Positions 5,618 to 6,865 of a stretch of DNA of 6,865 nucleotides are shown piece after piece. The stretch's first letter is position 1; every line of letters begins with the position of its first letter. Below the pieces are notes generated by a model, which was not told the origin of the DNA, searched no databases, and saw nothing but the letters and a program-made list of their open reading frames with translations. The stretch spans positions 1 through 6,865 of the forward strand of contig JACNHM010000542.1 in NCBI GenBank assembly GCA_014383605.1, written 5' to 3'. This DNA comes from Chloroflexota bacterium (lineage in GTDB: Bacteria > Chloroflexota > Anaerolineae > UBA3071). Position numbers and translations under genes: made by a program.

Positions 5618-6148
5618 TCACGGCTTATTTCGGCGATTCTCTTCCAGTCGGCGCAGTTGTTCCAGGGCGCGTTGGTGAAGGTGTGGTGCCCGGATCTCAC
5701 TGAAAATCTCGGTGGCCTTCGACGTTAACTGGCAAGCCGCATCCAGGTTATTGACTGCCTCTTCCAGCAGGGCCAGTTGGGCGCACGAGAAGGCTTCCCC
5801 GGCCCGGTCCCCCAGGGTCTGTTTGATGTCGAGGCTCTGCTGGTAGAAGCGGCGGGCAGCAGTGTAGTCACCCTGATCCTGGGCCAGCAGACCCAGTTGG
5901 TGATAGCTTGCAGCCACACCCACCCGATCCCCCAGGGCCTGGAAAGATTCAAGGCTCTGCTGGTAGAAGTGGCGAGCGGCGGCGTAGTCCCCCTGATCCT
6001 GGGCCAACATCCCCAGTTGGTGATAGCTCTTGCTCAGCCTCGCCCGGTCCCCCAGGGCCTGGAAGGATTCAAGGCTCTGCTGGTAGAAGTGGCGAGCGGC
6101 GGCGTAGTCCCCCTGATCCTGGGCTAGCACCCCTAGTTGGTGCAGCAC
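5618..6148 (-). CDS. Tetratricopeptide repeat protein, probably the C-terminal remnant of a longer protein
   Basis: This is a 176-residue chain of TPR units of about 40 residues, a scaffold for protein-protein contact. The core unit reads YHQLGMLAQDQGDYAAARHF followed by YQQSLESFQALGDR. Two units are almost identical in DNA and a third (RRFYQQSLDIKQTLGDR) has diverged; the C-terminal 60 residues are degenerate. The GTG at 6146-6148, with AAGG five bases upstream, is the first possible start. However, TPR-like sequence continues in frame before it (YDRKNKAG just ahead of VLHQLG), and the frame stays open back to the stop codon of the next gene without an ATG, GTG or TTG. This suggests the 5' part was lost. 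Repeats of this kind usually form the C-terminus of NB-ARC/STAND-type ATPases or signalling proteins. The partner is unknown. Confidence 0.75.
   Translation of the reverse strand: MLHQLGVLAQDQGDYAAARHFYQQSLESFQALGDRARLSKSYHQLGMLAQDQGDYAAARHFYQQSLESFQALGDRVGVAASYHQLGLLAQDQGDYTAARRFYQQSLDIKQTLGDRAGEAFSCAQLALLEEAVNNLDAACQLTSKATEIFSEIRAPHLHQRALEQLRRLEENRRNKP
5821..6139. repeat. 120-bp tandem repeats encoding TPR units
   Basis: A 120-bp unit is repeated in phase with the TPR frame. The stretch at 5928-6004 and its counterpart at 6048-6124 differ at only about three positions. The next copy leftward (about 5831-5884) matches less well, with several changes in the ARRFYQQSL region, and the rightmost copy breaks off near 6139-6175. 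Near-identity at silent positions points to recent duplication or gene conversion of the two right-hand units. Confidence 0.85.
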
Positions 6149-6241
6149 GCCAGCCTTGTTCTTCCTGTCATAGAGATTTCCGGTTAGGCGAGAAACGTGC
6201 CCATAGTGTTGTCTTCGTGTTCTGTCATTTTGCTTTGCACT
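6149..6241. other. Junction between unknown protein gene and TPR fragment
   Basis: These 93 bases separate the stop codon of the gene at 6242 from the GTG start of the TPR gene. The TPR frame is open throughout but only the first ten or so residues upstream of the GTG resemble a TPR unit; homology seems to end near 6175. A second frame has an ATG at 6226-6228 that opens a 14-codon peptide (MTEHEDNTMGTFLA) ending at 6184, with no clear ribosome site. I see no clean terminal inverted repeat or target duplication here. Confidence 0.4.
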
Positions 6242-6841
6242 TTACCAACTGAAACGTACCCGGTAGCTGATCCCATTGCGCTCGAACGTCACGGGGAGAT
6301 CGTCCAGCAAGGCGCACAATCGTTCGTAGGCCTGCCGCGTTCGAGCGCGCGGAAATCGTTGCGCATAGACCGTCACGATCCGCCGCTCATGGTCAAATTC
6401 GACCCGGTCACCGAAGGGCAAGAATTGACGGCGCAAGCGTTCAGGGCCAGCACCATCCAGGCCGAGTTGCTGGGCCAAGATATGCAACGCCACCAGGGCG
6501 TGGGTCTTGAAGAGGGTCAACAGGGTCAACTTGCGCAGGTCCAAGACATGGGTAGTGTACGATCGAACCGTTTGCCCCTTTTCATCCACCTCCACGCTGT
6601 CCAGTTCGGTTTTCAGCTTCTTAATCTGGCGCGTCGTCTGCCGGCGTAAACGCTGCGTACGGCTGTTCAGGATGTTGAACTCGTGCTTGTCGATCTGTCC
6701 GTCGTCGAGCAACCGCTGGTGCTGCTCTTCTTGGTTGGCATACTTGGGGAGCCGCTTCCCAGCATTGGCGAGTTGGCGCTGAGCCTGCGCCACGTCATAC
6801 GGCTCCGTTTCAGCAATGAAGAACAGTGCAAGTATGAACAT
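6242..6841 (-). CDS. Uncharacterised basic protein, possibly a transposase C-terminal fragment
   Basis: I do not recognise this 199-residue protein with certainty. After a short hydrophobic start (MFILALFFIAE) comes a charged helical region at about residues 15-90, rich in Q, R and K (for example RTQRLRRQTTRQIKKLKTEL), that may form a coiled coil or bind nucleic acid. A helical segment follows (TLFKTHALVALHILAQQLGL) and then a beta-type C-terminus (DRVEFDHERRIVTVYAQRFP to GISYRVRFSW). The last 100 residues recall the tail of some putative transposases in Chloroflexota genomes, but this is a memory-based impression. An in-frame TAA lies one codon before the ATG and there is no ribosome site, which fits a fragment of a longer decayed gene better than an intact one. 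The window ends 24 bases further, so the upstream part cannot be seen. Confidence 0.5.
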   Translation of the reverse strand: MFILALFFIAETEPYDVAQAQRQLANAGKRLPKYANQEEQHQRLLDDGQIDKHEFNILNSRTQRLRRQTTRQIKKLKTELDSVEVDEKGQTVRSYTTHVLDLRKLTLLTLFKTHALVALHILAQQLGLDGAGPERLRRQFLPFGDRVEFDHERRIVTVYAQRFPRARTRQAYERLCALLDDLPVTFERNGISYRVRFSW

Positions 6842-6865
6842 CGCTTAGGACTGGTCAGTCGGCTT

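Noticed and set aside
6184..6228. A 14-codon peptide (MTEHEDNTMGTFLA) on the minus strand as a leader peptide or lost N-terminus of the TPR protein.
   Set aside because: There is no ribosome site and it is in a different frame from the TPR sequence; there is too little to support it as a gene.
5777..6252. Repetitive proline/arginine-rich plus-strand open frames opposite the TPR gene.
   Set aside because: Their repetition simply mirrors the 120-bp TPR units on the other strand.
1..6865. A CRISPR array, tRNA, or complete insertion sequence.
   Set aside because: No regularly spaced direct repeats with unique spacers, no tRNA-like cloverleaf and no paired terminal repeats were seen; the only regular repeats are the coding TPR units.

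Overview
The window is a GC-rich bacterial chromosomal segment. Every gene I accept lies on the minus strand, so transcription runs right to left. The gene content (SRP GTPase, histidine catabolism, DrrA-type ABC exporter, TPR protein) is ordinary. The best clue to the organism is a set of small dispersed DNA repeats both inside genes and between them: a CPERGRR-encoding tract, a GTCACTC-type tract, and a GTATTCCGTATTGCGTATTGCG-type inverted repeat. I associate these with Chloroflexota of the Anaerolineae type and other uncultured lineages. That assignment is inference from memory and was not searched. No tRNA, rRNA, CRISPR array, complete insertion sequence or phage gene is visible.

Layout in transcription order. 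(1) At 6842-6242 lies an unrecognised 199-aa basic, coiled-coil-like protein, possibly the tail of a transposase. (2) At 6148-5618 lies a short TPR protein made of near-identical 40-aa repeats; it looks like the C-terminal remnant of a longer protein. (3) At 5583-4369 lies a complete PLP-dependent aminotransferase of the AraT/LysN/MocR-like fold-type I group, without a DNA-binding domain. (4) A 153-bp gap with a 10-bp tandem repeat follows. (5) At 4215-2959 lies hutI, imidazolonepropionase, with all expected active-site residues and a repeat-derived loop. (6) A good sigma70-type promoter overlaps the hutI stop codon and should drive (7) ffh at 2898-1570. (8) After a cruciform-like intergenic element come (9) a DrrA-type ABC ATPase at 1485-517, a 23-bp imperfect inverted repeat, and (10) the start of its ABC-2 permease partner, cut by the window edge.

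The ATPase and permease form an export pair. The aminotransferase and HutI both act on amino acids, but no other hut gene is here, so a shared pathway is not shown. I see no convincing undescribed multi-gene system. The most interesting signal is the density of small repeat elements: two have become in-frame coding sequence inside conserved enzymes (ABC ATPase and HutI), and two or three sit in intergenic spaces as structured palindromes. Secondary points are a DTGGR variant of the SRP GTPase G3 motif and the recently homogenised TPR units next to an apparent truncation point.
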